Under the pieces are notes generated by a model. That model did no database searches and was not told the origin of the DNA. It saw nothing but the letters and a program-made list of their open reading frames with translations. Of a stretch of DNA of 64,000 nucleotides, positions 24,689 through 33,945 are shown piece by piece. Positions within the stretch are counted from its first letter, which is position 1. Every line of letters begins with the position of its first letter. Source of the DNA: Actinomycetes bacterium (lineage in GTDB: Bacteria > Actinomycetota > Actinomycetes > Actinomycetales > Micrococcaceae); NCBI GenBank assembly GCA_023426375.1, contig JAFAAV010000085.1, positions 1 to 64,000 on the forward strand, written 5' to 3'. The position numbers and the translations under genes are program-made.

Positions 24689-24717
24689 GTGTGGCTTGGC
24701 CTACAGTGGAGACAGCT

Positions 24718-24740
24718 GTTACCGACTACTGATTAGTAAC
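24718..24740 (+). promoter_or_regulatory. GTTAC...GTAAC inverted pair before the choline operon
   Basis: Arms GTTAC (24718-24722) and GTAAC (24736-24740), followed by the 8-bp palindrome AGACGTCT. In Corynebacterium the osmo-transporter gene betP is an MtrA target; these half-sites resemble those before the NlpC/P60 gene, but the spacing differs. Confidence 0.3.
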
Positions 24741-24796
24741 TAGACGTCTCTAACCCCGGGTCGTCCAGCGTCCGGCCCGAAACTGCGAACGTAACC

Positions 24797-26959
24797 ATGA
24801 GTGATTCCTCGACTTTGCCCAGCCCCGATTCCGAATCATCAGCCTCGGCCCGAGCCACCCCGCCTCGCGAAGCATCGCCCCCGAAAAACGACAAGATTCC
24901 CGTCAACTGGCGTGTCCTGATCGCGTCGGGCGTTCTGATCATTGCTTTCTCGGCCTGGGCCATGATCGCCCCCGAGCAGGCCGACACCGTGATCGGCGGA
25001 GTCGTGGCCTGGGTGGCAACCCATCTCGGGTGGTTCTACATCCTTACCGCCACCCTGGTCATCGTGTTCGTGGTGATCGTGGCCGTCAGCAAACAGGGCA
25101 ACATCAAAATGGGCCCTGACCACGCGAAACCGCAGTTCAACATGTTCACGTGGACGGCCATGTTGTTTGCCGCGGGTATCGGTGTGGACCTCATGTTCTT
25201 CTCCGTGTCCGAACCGGTCAGCCAGTACTACGCCCCGCCGGTCGGCGACGGTCAGAACTTGGAGGCTGCCCGTCAGGCTGTCGTGTGGACCCTGTTCCAC
25301 TACGGCATCACAGGGTGGGCCATGTACGCGTTGATGGGCATGGCCTTCGGGTACTTCGCCTACCGGTTCGGGATGCCGCTGAGTATTCGTTCCGCCCTGT
25401 ACCCGCTGATCGGTAAGCGCATCCACGGCCTCGCCGGTGACGCCGTGGACACCGCAGCCCTTCTGGGAACCATTTTCGGCGTGGCTACGTCTCTGGGTAT
25501 CGGTGTGGTGCAGTTGAACTTCGGTCTGCAATACCTGTTCGGCGTCCCCGAGAACCTGGCCGTGCAGTCCGCCCTGATCGCCCTGGGTGTGCTGATGGCG
25601 GTTGCCTCGTGTGTCTCCGGTGTGGACAAGGGCATCCGCCGGTTGTCCGAACTGAACATCATTCTGGCCATCGGACTCATGCTCTACGTGCTGGTCACGG
25701 GCCGCACCGCGTTCCTGCTGGACGCCATCGTCATGAACATCGGTGACTTCCTGGCACGGTTCCCGGACATGACACTGAACACCTTCGCCTTCGAAGCGCC
25801 CCAGGAATGGATGAGCGGCTGGACCCTGTTCTTCTGGGCCTGGTGGATCGCGTGGGCGCCGTTCGTCGGTTTGTTCCTGGCGCGCATTTCCCGCGGCCGC
25901 ACGCTGCGTCAGTTCGTGGTGGGCACCATGACGGTGCCGTTCGCGTTCATCCTGTTGTGGATTTCCATCTTCGGTAACTCCGCACTGGATCTCGTAGTCG
26001 GCGGCGACAACGTCTTTGGCCAAGTAGCCATGAGTACTCCCGAGCGCGCGTTCTACTCGCTGCTGGCCGAGTACCCCGGTGCGACCATTGCCGCGTCCAT
26101 TGCGACCTTCACCGGTCTGCTGTTCTATGTGACCTCCGCGGACTCCGGTGCGCTGGTCATGAGTAACTTCACGTCCAGGATCGATGACCCAAACCAGGAC
26201 GGGCCCAAGTGGTTGCGCGTGTTCTGGGCCGTGGGTACCGGCGTGTTGACCCTCGCCATGCTCTTGGTGGGCGGAGTGACCACGCTGCAGAATGCCACGT
26301 TGATCATGGGGCTACCCTTCTCCGTGGTCATGTACTTGATCATGGTCGGTTTGTGGCGAGCGCTCCGCGTGGAAGCGAGCACAGCGGCGTCGAACGCCAC
26401 CGCGAGCCGCTCGGTGGTTGCCGGTCGAACCGGCCGGGAGACGCACTGGCGCTCGCGACTGACCAGGCTGGGTAATTACCCGGGCGCACGTACCGCACAA
26501 CGCTACGTTCACGACGTCGCCGCGCCCGCCCTCAATACGCTGGCCGTGGAGCTGCGTGAATCGGGTGTGGACGTCACGGTCGAATGCACGTCCATCCCGG
26601 ACAACCAGTCGGTGGATCAGGTGTGCATGCACGTGAACCTGGCCCCGGAGCGTGACTTCACGTACCAGGTATATCCCGTGGCATTCCCCACACCCGGCTT
26701 CGGTGGGTTCCGCACCAACCCGGATTCGGATCTGTACTACCGGCTGGAGGTCTTCACGGCCACCGGTTCCATGGGCTATGACGTGCTGGGATACACGCAG
26801 GAACAACTGATCAACGACGCCCTGGACGGATATGAACGTCACCTTGAATTCATCCGGATCAACCATGAACACCCCGGAAGCACCCAGATTGGTCTGACCA
26901 CGTCTGAGACGATTACATGGAGCGAAGACTTCTCTGAACCCAAGGAGGAAACACGATGA
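24797..26959 (+). CDS. betT: BCCT family choline/betaine transporter
   Basis: 720-residue secondary transporter with 12 expected helices, importing choline (or betaine) with Na+ or H+. The BCCT signature is present: SEPVSQYYAPP, FHYGITGWAMYALMG, the Trp-rich segment WTLFFWAWWIAWAPFVGLF and ARISRGRTLRQF. After the last helix (~residue 525) a ~190-residue cytosolic tail follows, as in BetT-type choline transporters where it takes part in osmotic sensing. Choline is the likely substrate because the next two genes oxidise choline to betaine. Its stop overlaps the betB start (ATGA). No BetI-type repressor gene is near. Confidence 0.93.
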   Translation: MSDSSTLPSPDSESSASARATPPREASPPKNDKIPVNWRVLIASGVLIIAFSAWAMIAPEQADTVIGGVVAWVATHLGWFYILTATLVIVFVVIVAVSKQGNIKMGPDHAKPQFNMFTWTAMLFAAGIGVDLMFFSVSEPVSQYYAPPVGDGQNLEAARQAVVWTLFHYGITGWAMYALMGMAFGYFAYRFGMPLSIRSALYPLIGKRIHGLAGDAVDTAALLGTIFGVATSLGIGVVQLNFGLQYLFGVPENLAVQSALIALGVLMAVASCVSGVDKGIRRLSELNIILAIGLMLYVLVTGRTAFLLDAIVMNIGDFLARFPDMTLNTFAFEAPQEWMSGWTLFFWAWWIAWAPFVGLFLARISRGRTLRQFVVGTMTVPFAFILLWISIFGNSALDLVVGGDNVFGQVAMSTPERAFYSLLAEYPGATIAASIATFTGLLFYVTSADSGALVMSNFTSRIDDPNQDGPKWLRVFWAVGTGVLTLAMLLVGGVTTLQNATLIMGLPFSVVMYLIMVGLWRALRVEASTAASNATASRSVVAGRTGRETHWRSRLTRLGNYPGARTAQRYVHDVAAPALNTLAVELRESGVDVTVECTSIPDNQSVDQVCMHVNLAPERDFTYQVYPVAFPTPGFGGFRTNPDSDLYYRLEVFTATGSMGYDVLGYTQEQLINDALDGYERHLEFIRINHEHPGSTQIGLTTSETITWSEDFSEPKEETR

Positions 26960-28449
26960 GCAACACCCTGTACATCGACGGCCAGTGGGTCCCCGCACTT
27001 GAGGGCGGTACCAGGACCATCACGTGCCCCGCGGACGGGACCGAGGTAGCCGTGGTTGCGGAGGCCACGAGCAAGGACACCGAACGGGCGATCGCTGCGG
27101 CGCGAGCAGCCGCGGACGACGAACGCTGGGCCCGAGTGCCGGCTCCGGAACGTGGCCAGTTCCTGCTTCGCGTGGCGGCAACCCTGCGAGAACGCTCCGA
27201 AGAGTTCGCCCTGGCCGAGTCCAAGGACACCGGTAAGCGCATTGACGAGTCGCGCCAGGACATGTCCGACATCGCGGACTGCTTCGAGTACTTCGGCAAG
27301 ATCGCCGCGGTGGATGCCGGTCGCATCGTTGATGCCGGTGATCCCGACGTGGTCAGCCGAATCGTGCACGAACCCGTGGGCGTATGTGGCATGATCACCC
27401 CGTGGAACTACCCGCTACTGCAGGCCGCGTGGAAGATTGCACCGGCCTTGGCCGCGGGGAATACGTTCGTGCTCAAGCCGGCAGAACTCACCCCGCACAC
27501 CTCGATCCTCATGCTGCAGGTGCTCGAGGACCTCGGACTCCCTGCTGGCGTTGGCAACCTGGTGCTCGGCGCGGGCGCCCAGGCGGGTGCGCCGCTGTCC
27601 AGTGACCCGCGCGTGGACCTGGTGTCCTTCACCGGTGGCCTGGTGACCGGCCGTGTCATCGCTGCCGAGGCGGCGTCGACGGTCAAGAAAGTGGCCCTCG
27701 AGCTGGGTGGCAAGAACCCCAATGTAATCTTTGCGGACGCCGATTACGACGCCGCGCTGGACAACGCCCTCAACGCGGCGTTCATCCACTCCGGGCAGGT
27801 CTGTTCCGCCGGCGCACGCCTGGTGATCGAGGAATCCATTGCCGAGAAGTTCGTGGCCGACCTGGTGCGTCGAGCCGAACAGATCCAGCTGGGTGGACCG
27901 TTCGACGAGAAGGCAGAGACCGGTGCGCTGATCTCCGAAGCCCACCGTGACAAGGTCCACGCCTACGTGGAACGGGCTCGCGAGCAGGGCGCACGGGTGC
28001 GTTGCGGCGGTAAATTCGCGGAAGGCCCCTCGGCGGACGGCTCCCTGGACCTGAGCAAGGGTGTGTTCTACTTGCCCACCGTGATCGACCAGTGCACGCG
28101 CGAGATGGACTGCGTGTACGACGAGGCATTCGGCCCCACCGTGACCGTGGAAACCTTCCGCACCGAGGAAGAAGCCATCGAGATCGCCAACGACACCAAC
28201 TACGGCCTGGCCGGCGCGGTGTGGACTCAGGAGGCGGGGCGCGCCCAGCGCGTGGCCGGCAAGCTGCGTCACGGAACCGTGTGGATCAACGACTTCGGCC
28301 CGTACCTGCCCCAGGCGGAGTGGGGCGGCATGAAGCAGTCCGGTGTGGGCCGCGAGCTGGGCTTCCACGGACTGGCCGAATACCAGGAGACCAAGCACAT
28401 CTACCACAACACGCGTCCCGCGGTGACCGGCTGGTTCGCCGAACGCTGA
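26956..28449 (+). CDS. betB: Betaine-aldehyde dehydrogenase
   Basis: NAD(P)-dependent oxidation of betaine aldehyde to glycine betaine, the second step of osmoprotectant synthesis from choline. 497 residues of the ALDH superfamily: Rossmann part with GMITPWNYPL and KPAELTPHTS, SFTGG, general base region ALELGGKNPN (Glu ~249), catalytic Cys283 in SGQVCSAG, and EAFGPTVTVE, NDTNYGLAGAVWT. AAGGAGG ribosome site 8 bases before the ATG, inside the end of betT, with a 4-nt overlap showing translational coupling. Confidence 0.95.
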   Translation: MSNTLYIDGQWVPALEGGTRTITCPADGTEVAVVAEATSKDTERAIAAARAAADDERWARVPAPERGQFLLRVAATLRERSEEFALAESKDTGKRIDESRQDMSDIADCFEYFGKIAAVDAGRIVDAGDPDVVSRIVHEPVGVCGMITPWNYPLLQAAWKIAPALAAGNTFVLKPAELTPHTSILMLQVLEDLGLPAGVGNLVLGAGAQAGAPLSSDPRVDLVSFTGGLVTGRVIAAEAASTVKKVALELGGKNPNVIFADADYDAALDNALNAAFIHSGQVCSAGARLVIEESIAEKFVADLVRRAEQIQLGGPFDEKAETGALISEAHRDKVHAYVERAREQGARVRCGGKFAEGPSADGSLDLSKGVFYLPTVIDQCTREMDCVYDEAFGPTVTVETFRTEEEAIEIANDTNYGLAGAVWTQEAGRAQRVAGKLRHGTVWINDFGPYLPQAEWGGMKQSGVGRELGFHGLAEYQETKHIYHNTRPAVTGWFAER

Positions 28450-28500
28450 GCCGCGGTGAGACACCGCGACGCACACTGTGACTCAACGATGGGAGACACC

Positions 28501-30087
28501 ATGACCACCACTGAAAGCGTGGCAACCTACGATTACATTGTTGTCGGTGCAGGTTCTGCCGGAGCCGTGATTGCGGCCCGCCTGAGCGAGAATCCGGATG
28601 TGTCCGTGGCCCTGATCGAAGCAGGCGCCCACGACGAGGACGTGCCCGAGGTCCTGACCCTCAACCGCTGGATGGAACTGCTGGAATCCGGCTACGACTG
28701 GGATTACCAGATCGAACCTCAGGAGAACGGCAACTCCTACATGCGACTGGCCCGGGCCAAGGTGCTGGGCGGATGCTCCTCACACAACTCATGCATCGCC
28801 TTCTGGGCACCCGCCGAGGACATGGACGAATGGGAATCCAAGTTCGGGGCCGAGGGCTGGAACGCCGAAACGGCTTTCCGCCTGTACCAGAAACTCGAGA
28901 ACAACGAGGACCCCGGAACGCATCACGGTCACGACGGTCCGGTGCGTCTGCGGCAGGTGCCCGCCGTGGATCCGTGCGGCGTGGCCGTGCTCGACGCCGC
29001 CGAACAGGCCGGTATTCCGCGTGCGGACTTCAACACCGGCAAGACGGTGACCCAGGGAGGTAACTTCTTCCAGATCAACGCGCGCGAGGACGGCACCCGT
29101 TCCTCGTCCTCGGTGAGCTACCTCCACCCGATCAAGGACCGCGCGAATCTCACGATTCTGACGGGGACCCAGGCCAAGCGCGTGCTGTTCGACGAGAACC
29201 GACGGGCCACCGGAGTGGAGGTCACTGACAACGCATTCGGCCGAGCGCACGCGATCACGGCCAACCGCGAGGTCATCGTGTCCGCGGGCGCCATCGACAC
29301 CCCCAAGCTGCTGATGCTGTCCGGAATCGGCCCCGCCGAGCACCTCGCAGAGGTGGGAGTGGACGTACTGGTGGACTCGCCGGGTGTGGGATCCCACCTG
29401 CAGGATCACCCCGAGGTCGTGATCCAGTGGGAGGCCAAGAAGCCCATGGTCGAGGACTCCACCCAGTGGTGGGAGATCGGCCTGTTCGCCCAGGTGGACG
29501 AGGGGCTGGACCGTCCGGACCTGATGATGCACTACGGCAGCGTCAACTTTGACATGCACACCTACCGCCAGGGATACCCCACCGCGGACAACGCGTTCTG
29601 CCTGACCCCCAACGTTACGCACGCCCGTTCACGCGGCACCGTGCGACTGCGCTCGCGGGACTACCGGGACAAGCCCCGCGTGGATCCGCGGTACTTCACC
29701 GACCCCGAGGGGTACGACATGCGGATCGCGACCGCGGGTATCCGCAAGGCCCGCGAAATCGTCTCCCAGTCCGGGCTCTCGGAATGGGCGGGTCGGGAAT
29801 TGTTCCCAGGCCAGGACGTGCAGACGGATGAGGAGATCGCGGACTACATCCGCCGAACCCACAACACCGTGTACCACCCCGCGGGTTCGTGCCGGATGGG
29901 CCCGGTCGAGGATCAGGACTCGCCCCTGGATCCGCAGCTGCGGGTCAAGGGTGTGAGCGGCCTGCGCGTGGCCGACGCCTCCGTGATGCCGGAACTGGTC
30001 ACCGTGAATCCCAATATCACGGTGTACATGATCGGCGAGCGTGCTGCGGAGCTGATCGCGCAGGATCAGCAGTCGAACGCGCAGTAG
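28501..30087 (+). CDS. codA: Choline oxidase-type GMC flavoenzyme
   Basis: 528-residue FAD enzyme converting choline to betaine aldehyde. It resembles Arthrobacter globiformis choline oxidase far more than proteobacterial BetA. YDYIVVGAGSAGAV is the FAD loop. GGCSSHNSC carries His95, equivalent to the covalently flavinylated His99, with the conserved Ser two residues later. HPEVVIQWEAK keeps the choline-binding Glu, NTVYHPAG the active His, and VNPNITV the Asn. If it is a true oxidase it uses O2 and makes H2O2, and can also carry out the aldehyde step. ATG at 28501 follows GGGAGA; 51 bp after betB, third gene of the operon. Confidence 0.92.
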   Translation: MTTTESVATYDYIVVGAGSAGAVIAARLSENPDVSVALIEAGAHDEDVPEVLTLNRWMELLESGYDWDYQIEPQENGNSYMRLARAKVLGGCSSHNSCIAFWAPAEDMDEWESKFGAEGWNAETAFRLYQKLENNEDPGTHHGHDGPVRLRQVPAVDPCGVAVLDAAEQAGIPRADFNTGKTVTQGGNFFQINAREDGTRSSSSVSYLHPIKDRANLTILTGTQAKRVLFDENRRATGVEVTDNAFGRAHAITANREVIVSAGAIDTPKLLMLSGIGPAEHLAEVGVDVLVDSPGVGSHLQDHPEVVIQWEAKKPMVEDSTQWWEIGLFAQVDEGLDRPDLMMHYGSVNFDMHTYRQGYPTADNAFCLTPNVTHARSRGTVRLRSRDYRDKPRVDPRYFTDPEGYDMRIATAGIRKAREIVSQSGLSEWAGRELFPGQDVQTDEEIADYIRRTHNTVYHPAGSCRMGPVEDQDSPLDPQLRVKGVSGLRVADASVMPELVTVNPNITVYMIGERAAELIAQDQQSNAQ

Positions 30088-30107
30088 TCCCGGATCCAGG
30101 ACACGGG

Positions 30108-30138
30108 TGAGGCCCGGCACTGTTGGCGCCGGGCCTCA
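30108..30138. terminator. Terminator after the choline operon
   Basis: 11-bp stem TGAGGCCCGGC / GCCGGGCCTCA between the operon and an opposing small gene; could act on both strands. No T-tract. Confidence 0.75.
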
Positions 30139-30153
30139 TCCGTACGGTCCTGA

Positions 30154-30450
30154 TCAGGCGCTGAGCGCCACCGGTTTCGGTTCCAGTTTGTAGAACGGAA
30201 TGCCACCGGAGACATCTGAGGCTCCGGGAACCAGTAGCTGCTGATACTTCTCGCACCACTGGGCGCGGCCGCGGTTGTGAGCGGCTGCGTGGGCCAGGGC
30301 GCGAACGTTGTTGCTCACGTATTCGTGAATGTCCCCGTTGGACTCCATGAGACGCACCAGTTGGCGGTCGAGATCGATGTCGACGTTGACATCAACCCAT
30401 TGTTCTCGGGGGGACTCGGTCGTTGTGCGTAGTTGTTTAATGTTCTTCAT
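30154..30450 (-). CDS. Uncharacterised 98-residue protein
   Basis: Small cytosolic protein, slightly basic at the N-terminus (KNIKQLRTTTESPREQW), then VDVNVDIDLDRQLVRLMESNG and a helical middle EYVSNNVRALAHAAAHNRGRAQWCEKYQQLL. No family recognised and no ribosome site of note. The start overlaps by 14 nt the end of a 26-codon open frame on the same strand, in another frame, which could couple its translation. A long leader of roughly 150 nt with a 10-bp hairpin (30570-30593) is likely. Confidence 0.6.
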   Translation of the reverse strand: MKNIKQLRTTTESPREQWVDVNVDIDLDRQLVRLMESNGDIHEYVSNNVRALAHAAAHNRGRAQWCEKYQQLLVPGASDVSGGIPFYKLEPKPVALSA

Positions 30451-30517
30451 CAGTGTTGTGCTTTCGTACAGGGAGGTTCTTGCTGCGCCCGCGGTTGAGC
30501 CACAGCCGCTTCGTCAT
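30437..30517 (-). CDS. Possible 26-residue leader peptide
   Basis: Short, strongly basic open frame starting MTKRLWLNRGRSK and ending NTDEEH, with a purine-rich GGGGTGGA upstream of its ATG at 30517. Its stop lies 11 bases inside the 98-residue gene, so terminating ribosomes could reinitiate at 30450. It may be chance; no homologue known to me. Confidence 0.3.
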   Translation of the reverse strand: MTKRLWLNRGRSKNLPVRKHNTDEEH

Positions 30518-30569
30518 CCAATCCACCCCTGAACCAAGGGTTGGCGTGCACCGGGTTGGAGCCCAGCAA

Positions 30570-30593
30570 GTGCCCGGTTTTCGAACCGGGCAC
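30570..30593. other. 10-bp hairpin with TTCG/CGAA loop
   Basis: GTGCCCGGTT-TTCG-AACCGGGCAC, a perfect stem with a stable tetraloop on the plus strand (CGAA on the minus). It lies in the ~258-bp gap between two minus-strand genes, with no T-tract on either side. It may end the glycosyltransferase transcript or structure the leader of the 98-residue gene. The rest of the gap holds no gene beyond the short leader frame. Confidence 0.6.
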
Positions 30594-30708
30594 CAGAGCG
30601 CATCTCGGGAAGCTGGATTAGAGCGTAGCGGGTGCGGCGCATGACAAACCAGGGGTTGTCGCATAACGTCACCAAAAGTTAATCAACTAATGGATTGCGC
30701 ACCATGGG

Positions 30709-31863
30709 TCAGAGAGTGGTTGTGGACAACCTGCGCGCACGGGATGCCACGGTGCGTGCCTGTGCATAATGCTCCATGAGCTGGTCACACACGGCAGTCC
30801 AGGTGCGCGTCTGCACGGTGTCATGGGCGGTGCTGGAGAAGGCGGCCCGTTTGGCGTTGTCGCCCACCAGGTCCAGTACCCGGTCACGGAGCATCTCGGT
30901 GTCGCCGGGCTTGTAGAGCCACCCATTGCGGGACGAGTCCACGAGGTCCACGGGCCCACCGCGCCCGACTGCCACCACGGGGACGGCGCTGGCCATGGCT
31001 TCCTGAATCGTTTGGCAGAACGTTTCGTGTTCGCCGGGGTGCACGAAAACGTCCAACGACGCCATGGCGGTGGCCAACTCGTCCCCGTCGAGGAATCCCA
31101 CGAAGTAGGCGTTGGGCAGGAGCATGCGCAGCTTTTCCTTCTCGGGCCCTGATCCCACGATCACCAACCGCGTGTCCGGCAGCGAATCCAGAACCACCAG
31201 ATCCTGAACCTGTTTCTCGGGTGCCAACCGGCCCACGTAGCCCACGAGCTTCCTACCGCCGCCCACTCGTTCGCGCCACTCGTGATCGCGTCGAGTCGGA
31301 TTGAATCGTTGAGTGTCCACTCCGCGGCGCCACATGCGCACGCGCTGCACACCGTGTTCGTGCAGTTGAGTGATGGACGCCGTGGACGGTGCCAGTGTCA
31401 CGGTGGAGGAATTGTGCATGTTCCGTACGTGGCTCCACAGCACGTTCTCCAGAACGGGCGCTCCGTAGCGCGCTGCGTATCCCGGTACGTCAGTCTGATA
31501 GATGGAGGCGCAGGGTAACCCGAGGTTCTTGGCCGCTTGAATGGCCTGCCACCCCAGAACGAAGGGAGAGGCGACATGCACCACGTCCGGCCGGAACCTG
31601 GCCAGGATTCGCTGCATCCGAGCCACGGTGCAGCTGGCCACCCGGACATCCGGGTACCCGGCCAGCGGGATGGAGGCAATGCGCTGGACCGTCACCCCGT
31701 CCATGGTGTCCACGGAGCCCAGGGCCCCGAGCTTCTCGTAGGACGGTGCGATGACCATGGCCTCGTGGCCTTGCGCCCGGAGGTACTCCAGGACTCGAAC
31801 CACGGAATGGGTCACACCGTTGATGTGGGGGAGGAACTGTTCGGCAACCACTGCGATTCTCAC
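30709..31863 (-). CDS. GT4 family glycosyltransferase (MgtA/PimB-like mannosyltransferase)
   Basis: 384-residue GT-B enzyme. N-terminal acceptor domain begins RIAVVAEQFLPHINGVTHSV. The C-terminal nucleotide-sugar domain holds VGYVGRLAPEKQV, LVIVGSGPEKEKLR and the E-x7-E region GEHETFCQTIQEAMASAVPVV. Closest by eye to actinobacterial GDP-mannose-dependent alpha-mannosyltransferases that make mannosylated glycolipids and lipomannan-like polymers; manC further along the window (GDP-mannose synthesis) fits. GTG at 31863 is chosen because it gives the usual family start; a GTG at 31872 is also possible. Divergent from the PerM-like gene. Confidence 0.88.
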   Translation of the reverse strand: MRIAVVAEQFLPHINGVTHSVVRVLEYLRAQGHEAMVIAPSYEKLGALGSVDTMDGVTVQRIASIPLAGYPDVRVASCTVARMQRILARFRPDVVHVASPFVLGWQAIQAAKNLGLPCASIYQTDVPGYAARYGAPVLENVLWSHVRNMHNSSTVTLAPSTASITQLHEHGVQRVRMWRRGVDTQRFNPTRRDHEWRERVGGGRKLVGYVGRLAPEKQVQDLVVLDSLPDTRLVIVGSGPEKEKLRMLLPNAYFVGFLDGDELATAMASLDVFVHPGEHETFCQTIQEAMASAVPVVAVGRGGPVDLVDSSRNGWLYKPGDTEMLRDRVLDLVGDNAKRAAFSSTAHDTVQTRTWTAVCDQLMEHYAQARTVASRARRLSTTTL

Positions 31864-31956
31864 GGTTAACACACTGGCGCGGCCGGGTCACCGGCTCTCC
31901 ACGTCCCGGTGACCTGTCGGTGAAGTCTGGACCAACACCGGTCGGGACGTGGAAAG

Positions 31957-33945
31957 ATGGAGGCGATGAACTTCCCCACTTTCTCCGGCACGCTTTCCGG
32001 GGCCCGCGAGCGGTTGCAACGCCGCCAGGACGGTGCCCTCGGCAATTCACACACGCCACAGACCCCGGTCGACTCCCAAAGAAGGGGCCCCGAGGACGGG
32101 TTCCCCATGCCCTTGTGGCTGCAGGGTGTCATTGAACTTCTGGTGGTGGCGGTCGTCAGCCTGTTGCTCACCGGACTGCTGATGGCAGCGGTGTGGTTGG
32201 CGGGAGGTTTTGATTCCCTGGGAGTGCTCGGCGGCCTGCAGCTTGCGGGCCAAGTGTGGCTGGTGGCTCACTGCACACCTTTGACCATGGCGGCCATTCA
32301 AGGAATCGACCTGTCGTCCGGGGGCGGCACACTCACGTTGGTCCCCCTGGGGCTGACACTGATTCCGTTCGGTCTCGCGGTCATAGCGGGCCGGAGGATC
32401 GCGCGCGCGTGTTGGCGCGGACAGTTCCTCAAACCGTTCTTCGCGGGCATGATCACCTACGCACTGATCGGTGCCCTGGTCGCGCTCGTGAGCAGTACCG
32501 AACACGTCTCGGCAAGCGTGCTGGCCGGGGCCTTGTTCCCGTTGATCCCGGCCGGTCTGGGAACGCTGGTGGGGGGATGGAGCGTCTCGCGTTCCTTGGC
32601 CGCAGTGCTGGGCGCCGACGCCGCATCATGGATCCAGCGCACCAGCCAGTATTCGCGCTGGGCCGGTTCCTACGTGTGGGCAGTGGTTCGCGCGGGATTT
32701 CTGTCCGCGGTGGCCGTGATTGCGGCCGGCGCCCTGCTCACCGTGGTGGCGTTGGTGTGGAACTGGGACGGCATCATCGCGGTGTACCAGGAACTGGGTA
32801 CGGGCGCGGCCGGTGACACCGCACTGACCGCTCTGCAGTTCGGTTACCTGCCGAACATGATTGTGTGGGCTGCCGCATGGGCCAGTGGTGCCGGCTTCTC
32901 GGTGGGGGAGGGGGCACTCACCTCCCCGTTCGACAACTCTCTGGGAGCACTGCCGCAGTTTCCGCCGTTCGCCGCGCTGCCGGTCGGGGAACCGTGGCTG
33001 TACGCCTCGGCCGTAGTGGTACTTCCGGTCCTGGCCGGTGTGCTCGCGGGGTGGTGGTTCCTGCGCGAAGGAGAGAACCACCTGGACGACTGGATGGCCA
33101 TTCGGCTCCCCATGCGGTGGCTCACGTTCATCCTGTCCACGCTGCTGACGGTGGCGTTCATTGCTGCGGTCGGAGCGGGCCTTGTGGCCCTGCTGGCCTG
33201 GTTGTCCCACGGTTCGCTGGGTCTGGGGCGACTCACGGATATCGGCCCCAATCCTTGGCATGTGTTCCTGTGGACCGGTGCCGAGATCACCGCCGGTGGT
33301 GTGATCGGATACGTCCTGGGCCCGTGGCTCGAACGCGAGGGCTACCGGAAGAATCCGTGGAACAGTTCCCTGGGGGAATCGACCGAGAACGATTCGGATC
33401 CTGACGATCCGGAGCAACACGGTGAAGTAGCACCCGGGGCCGCGCGCAGCGCCAAGAAGATCGCCAAAGCGGAGGCCAAACAGGCCAAGAAGACCCAAGC
33501 CCGGGAGAAGCGGGCGGCCAAGAAATCAGCGAAACGCAAGGCCGCCCGACTCGCGCTGCCCGGGGCAGGGCCCCAAGCAGAAGGCCAGCTGGCGCACGAA
33601 GCACAGGACCACCTCGGAGACGGAGCGCGAACCCGCCCCATGAATCACGGGCAGGAGCAGACACCCCCGCAGGCGCAGACCCTGTCCCGTGCCGACGAGA
33701 CGGAGCCCGCGACCGTGCGGAGCGGCGTCGTCGACCGGAACCAAGCTGCGCCTTGGAACGCCCACGGATCGACCGCGGTGACTGCTCAGGAACCGGGAGT
33801 AGCGGATTCCGCTGTCACGGACGGTGACGGTTCGACCGTGTTCGACGGAGATTCCGAAGACCCGGTGGGTGCGAGCGATTCCGACGGCGCGGGTTCGGGT
33901 GAAGAGTCCGCAGGCCCGGTCTCCAGCTCCGATCCGGAGAGGTAG
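31957..33945 (+). CDS. PerM-like membrane protein (DUF6350)
   Basis: 662 residues. After a ~45-residue hydrophilic start come about nine or ten membrane helices (residues ~50-450), then a highly charged tail: an Ala/Lys-rich stretch (KKIAKAEAKQAKKTQAREKR) and a Ser/Asp/Gly-rich acidic end. In Mycobacterium the homologous position directly before purN-purH is held by PerM, which supports cell division by stabilising divisome proteins; the same order here suggests the same role. Start at 31957 or the ATG at 31966. The last 160 bp overlap antisense the end of another membrane gene. Confidence 0.82.
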   Translation: MEAMNFPTFSGTLSGARERLQRRQDGALGNSHTPQTPVDSQRRGPEDGFPMPLWLQGVIELLVVAVVSLLLTGLLMAAVWLAGGFDSLGVLGGLQLAGQVWLVAHCTPLTMAAIQGIDLSSGGGTLTLVPLGLTLIPFGLAVIAGRRIARACWRGQFLKPFFAGMITYALIGALVALVSSTEHVSASVLAGALFPLIPAGLGTLVGGWSVSRSLAAVLGADAASWIQRTSQYSRWAGSYVWAVVRAGFLSAVAVIAAGALLTVVALVWNWDGIIAVYQELGTGAAGDTALTALQFGYLPNMIVWAAAWASGAGFSVGEGALTSPFDNSLGALPQFPPFAALPVGEPWLYASAVVVLPVLAGVLAGWWFLREGENHLDDWMAIRLPMRWLTFILSTLLTVAFIAAVGAGLVALLAWLSHGSLGLGRLTDIGPNPWHVFLWTGAEITAGGVIGYVLGPWLEREGYRKNPWNSSLGESTENDSDPDDPEQHGEVAPGAARSAKKIAKAEAKQAKKTQAREKRAAKKSAKRKAARLALPGAGPQAEGQLAHEAQDHLGDGARTRPMNHGQEQTPPQAQTLSRADETEPATVRSGVVDRNQAAPWNAHGSTAVTAQEPGVADSAVTDGDGSTVFDGDSEDPVGASDSDGAGSGEESAGPVSSSDPER

